The notes beneath the pieces are model-generated. The model was not told the origin of the DNA. It was given only the letters and a program-made list of their open reading frames with translations, and did not search any database. From Mariannaea sp. PMI_226 (lineage: Eukaryota > Ascomycota > Sordariomycetes > Hypocreales > Nectriaceae), in the NCBI GenBank assembly GCA_024336345.1, contig JANFOG010000020.1:248001-312000 (forward strand): 64,000 nt of DNA. Reading direction: 5' to 3'. The translations under genes and the position numbers were made by a program. Numbering within the stretch: the stretch's first letter is position 1; each line of letters opens with the position of its first letter. Below, one piece after another: positions 62,637 to 64,000 of the stretch.

Positions 62637-63080
62637 ATGCCAACCAATCGAGATTATAAGGTTTACACTATTGTCTATAGATCGACACCTCTGGACCTCC
62701 AGATGTATAGACATGTTGCCTTGTTATTTAAGCCTAGTGGCAAAAGCTCATCTTATTACTTTAATGTGGTTGGCAGCACGGGGGAGTTTGAGTTCGAAAT
62801 GAGAAAGGATTTTGACCCTACCAGCTCTGGGAAGTTTGAAAAGAAGATCAAGGTGGCTAAACTTTCAGCACAAATAACATCAAGCTATCTGAACCAGTTG
62901 ATGGAAGGGGTTCCAATTGTAAACGAAAACCCTGAATTCAACTGCCAGGTTTGGGTTGATTATGCCTTATATGTACTATGTCAGCAAGGATATATAACAA
63001 ATGATGAGTATGTCAAGGGGAGAAATGAAATGGTAGATGCAACCATGGAAGCTAGGGATGATGAACATTATGTAGCTTGA
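62637..63080 (+). CDS. Small fungal protein, possible permuted papain-like (LRAT/PPPDE-type) fold
   Basis: A 147-residue single-exon protein. Its order is DYKVYTIVYRSTPLDLQMYR, HVALLFKPSG, YYFNVVGSTGEFEFEMRKDF, then NPEFNCQVWVDYALYVLCQQ and MVDATMEARDDEH. A His near the start of the domain (YRHVALL, about residue 26), a strand with NVVGSTG, and a downstream FNCQVWV Cys are the arrangement of permuted papain-like folds such as LRAT and PPPDE proteins, in which His precedes Cys. That is a structural guess; I do not know the family by name. The ORF is clean, with a good start and stop. It is convergent with the kinase-like gene 56 bp away. Confidence 0.55.
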   Translation: MPTNRDYKVYTIVYRSTPLDLQMYRHVALLFKPSGKSSSYYFNVVGSTGEFEFEMRKDFDPTSSGKFEKKIKVAKLSAQITSSYLNQLMEGVPIVNENPEFNCQVWVDYALYVLCQQGYITNDEYVKGRNEMVDATMEARDDEHYVA

Positions 63081-63136
63081 ATTGATCAATCCTTATTTTC
63101 TTCTTCAATCGAACCTAAACTAATCAAATAAATGAG

Positions 63137-64000
63137 TTAAGGCAGTTGCCATTTAGACATTGCCAGATAGTCAACCAGTTCGTTAGGATACTTCTGAGGA
63201 AAAATATGATCTGCGTAATCTAGCCAATCACCTTCCTTGCGATCTGAGCGCTCAAAGAATTTGACATATTCCCAATACTCCGGGTACCACCCAGCGAGTT
63301 CCCAGTCAATTAGGCCCTTTATTTTACCCTCCTTCACAATAATATTTCGTGGTGAAAGATCACAATGTGAGAAAACAATCCGGTGATTGGTTTGTAATCG
63401 TTGAGCAAAGGCCTTGTAGATTGATGAAGGGATGCTTTGGGAAAGACTAGAAAGGATATATGCATTAAAACCCTCTTCATTAATGCATGATGGAGCGCGG
63501 TGAATAGAGCGAACATGTAAATCTCGAATCTCTTCTCCATCACACCCACCAATTAAATTAGGTGGAGGCGGGATAGATTGCATAATCTCGAGTAGGGTGC
63601 GTAATTGTTGGGCAATATCCTTCTTTTCATTGGTAGACATATTGGGCCATATTTTATTGAGTGTTTCACCCTCAATATATTCCATTTTCAAATGTTTTGT
63701 TCCATCTTGTGTTGTTTCCGTATTGTAAACACATGGTACTGGTAGCTGGGCCTTTCTGGCGACTTGAAGTGCGTTGACTTCTTGGAGGTTAATGCGTTTG
63801 CCGGATTTTGTAACAATTTTATCAGGCGATAGTGTAACCTCCCGGCCGAAGAGTTTGTGCAAGAGAAGAGTATCTAGTAGGAACCAACATCAATACCACT
63901 GGATTGAATGACATACTAGGGGCTCAAATGGAAGCAAACCTTCATCTAGTTCATCTAACTCATCCTCATCGGAGGATCTTGCTTGGCCCCTCTGCTTTCG
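63137..64000 (-). CDS. Aminoglycoside phosphotransferase-like kinase, partial at window edge
   Basis: The main exon is 63137 to about 63875 on the minus strand and encodes the C-terminal 240 residues of an APH/choline-kinase-fold protein. Motifs in order: LKMEYIEGETLNKIWPNM (hinge), FSHCDLSPRNIIV (catalytic H-x-D-x4-N loop), KGLIDWELAGWYPEYWEYVK (metal-binding Asp). These are the residues of the phosphotransfer site, so activity is plausible; the substrate is unknown. The frame has no ATG, and an acidic exon (SSDEDELDELDEG) lies to the right at 63930-64000, so the start is outside the window. A candidate intron is near 63872-63940 but the splice phase could not be settled. Such kinases are numerous in fungi. 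Confidence 0.7.

Noticed and set aside
1..64000. A Starship-type giant element with a DUF3435 captain
   Set aside because: No DUF3435-type recombinase was seen. The only recombinase-like signature is in the DUF3505 protein, and no element boundaries at that scale are visible.
1..64000. Secondary-metabolite gene cluster
   Set aside because: No polyketide synthase, NRPS, terpene synthase or P450 was found, although an OrsD-like domain is present.
1..64000. CRISPR array or prokaryotic operon
   Set aside because: Spliceosomal introns and fungal families throughout; the tandem arrays have no regular spacers.

Overview
The window looks like an accessory, repeat-rich stretch of a filamentous ascomycete genome, probably Eurotiomycete (Aspergillus/Penicillium-like). 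The evidence is short GT-AG introns of about 45-80 nt with CTAAC/CTGAC branch sites, Zn2Cys6 regulators, an ACS/Dal5-type transporter, fungal-only families (DUF3505/OrsD-like, DUF6604, PDDEXK_12-like) and fungal transposon families. Genus is inferred from gene content only.

Layout. 1-8.2 kb: a PD-(D/E)XK-like protein, a four-exon CxxC/F-box-like gene, a stand-alone PAS protein and an orphan gene. 8.5-15.5 kb: an AT-hook ORF, a stand-alone Mga2/Spt23-like N-terminal domain, a complete pogo/Fot1 transposon with perfect 44-bp TIRs and TA duplication, a broken DUF6604 gene, and tandem and dispersed repeats. 15.6-30.4 kb: two PDDEXK_12-like genes facing left flank a transposon graveyard. It holds an orphan gene broken by a deleted hAT element, a Mutator-like relic, and a 5.2-kb element carrying a DUF3505 protein with a cryptic tyrosine-recombinase R-H-Y signature. 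30.4-35.2 kb: relics (solo LTR, dynamin fragment, Tad-like LINE tail, hAT end, AT-rich DNA, a MITE).

35.2-46.0 kb is an intact catabolic island: Zn2Cys6 regulator, fumarylacetoacetase, maleylacetoacetate isomerase, homogentisate 1,2-dioxygenase and an MFS transporter. Together the three enzymes convert homogentisate to fumarate and acetoacetate, the core of tyrosine/phenylacetate breakdown. No enzyme that makes homogentisate is in the window, so the substrate is probably imported or made elsewhere.

46-64 kb: a second solo LTR, more dispersed repeats, a conserved orphan protein, a third PDDEXK_12-like gene (intronless), a truncated CxxC/F-box paralogue, a six-exon Zn2Cys6 regulator facing a Nudix-fold gene with a degenerate Nudix box, and a small orphan gene facing an aminoglycoside-phosphotransferase-like kinase that runs off the window edge.

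The best candidates for something undescribed are the recurrent PDDEXK_12-like paralogues (plus a fourth PD-(D/E)XK-like protein) in the repeat-rich compartment, and the DUF3505/tyrosine-recombinase element with terminal inverted repeats. All functional statements come from reading motifs; no database search was run.
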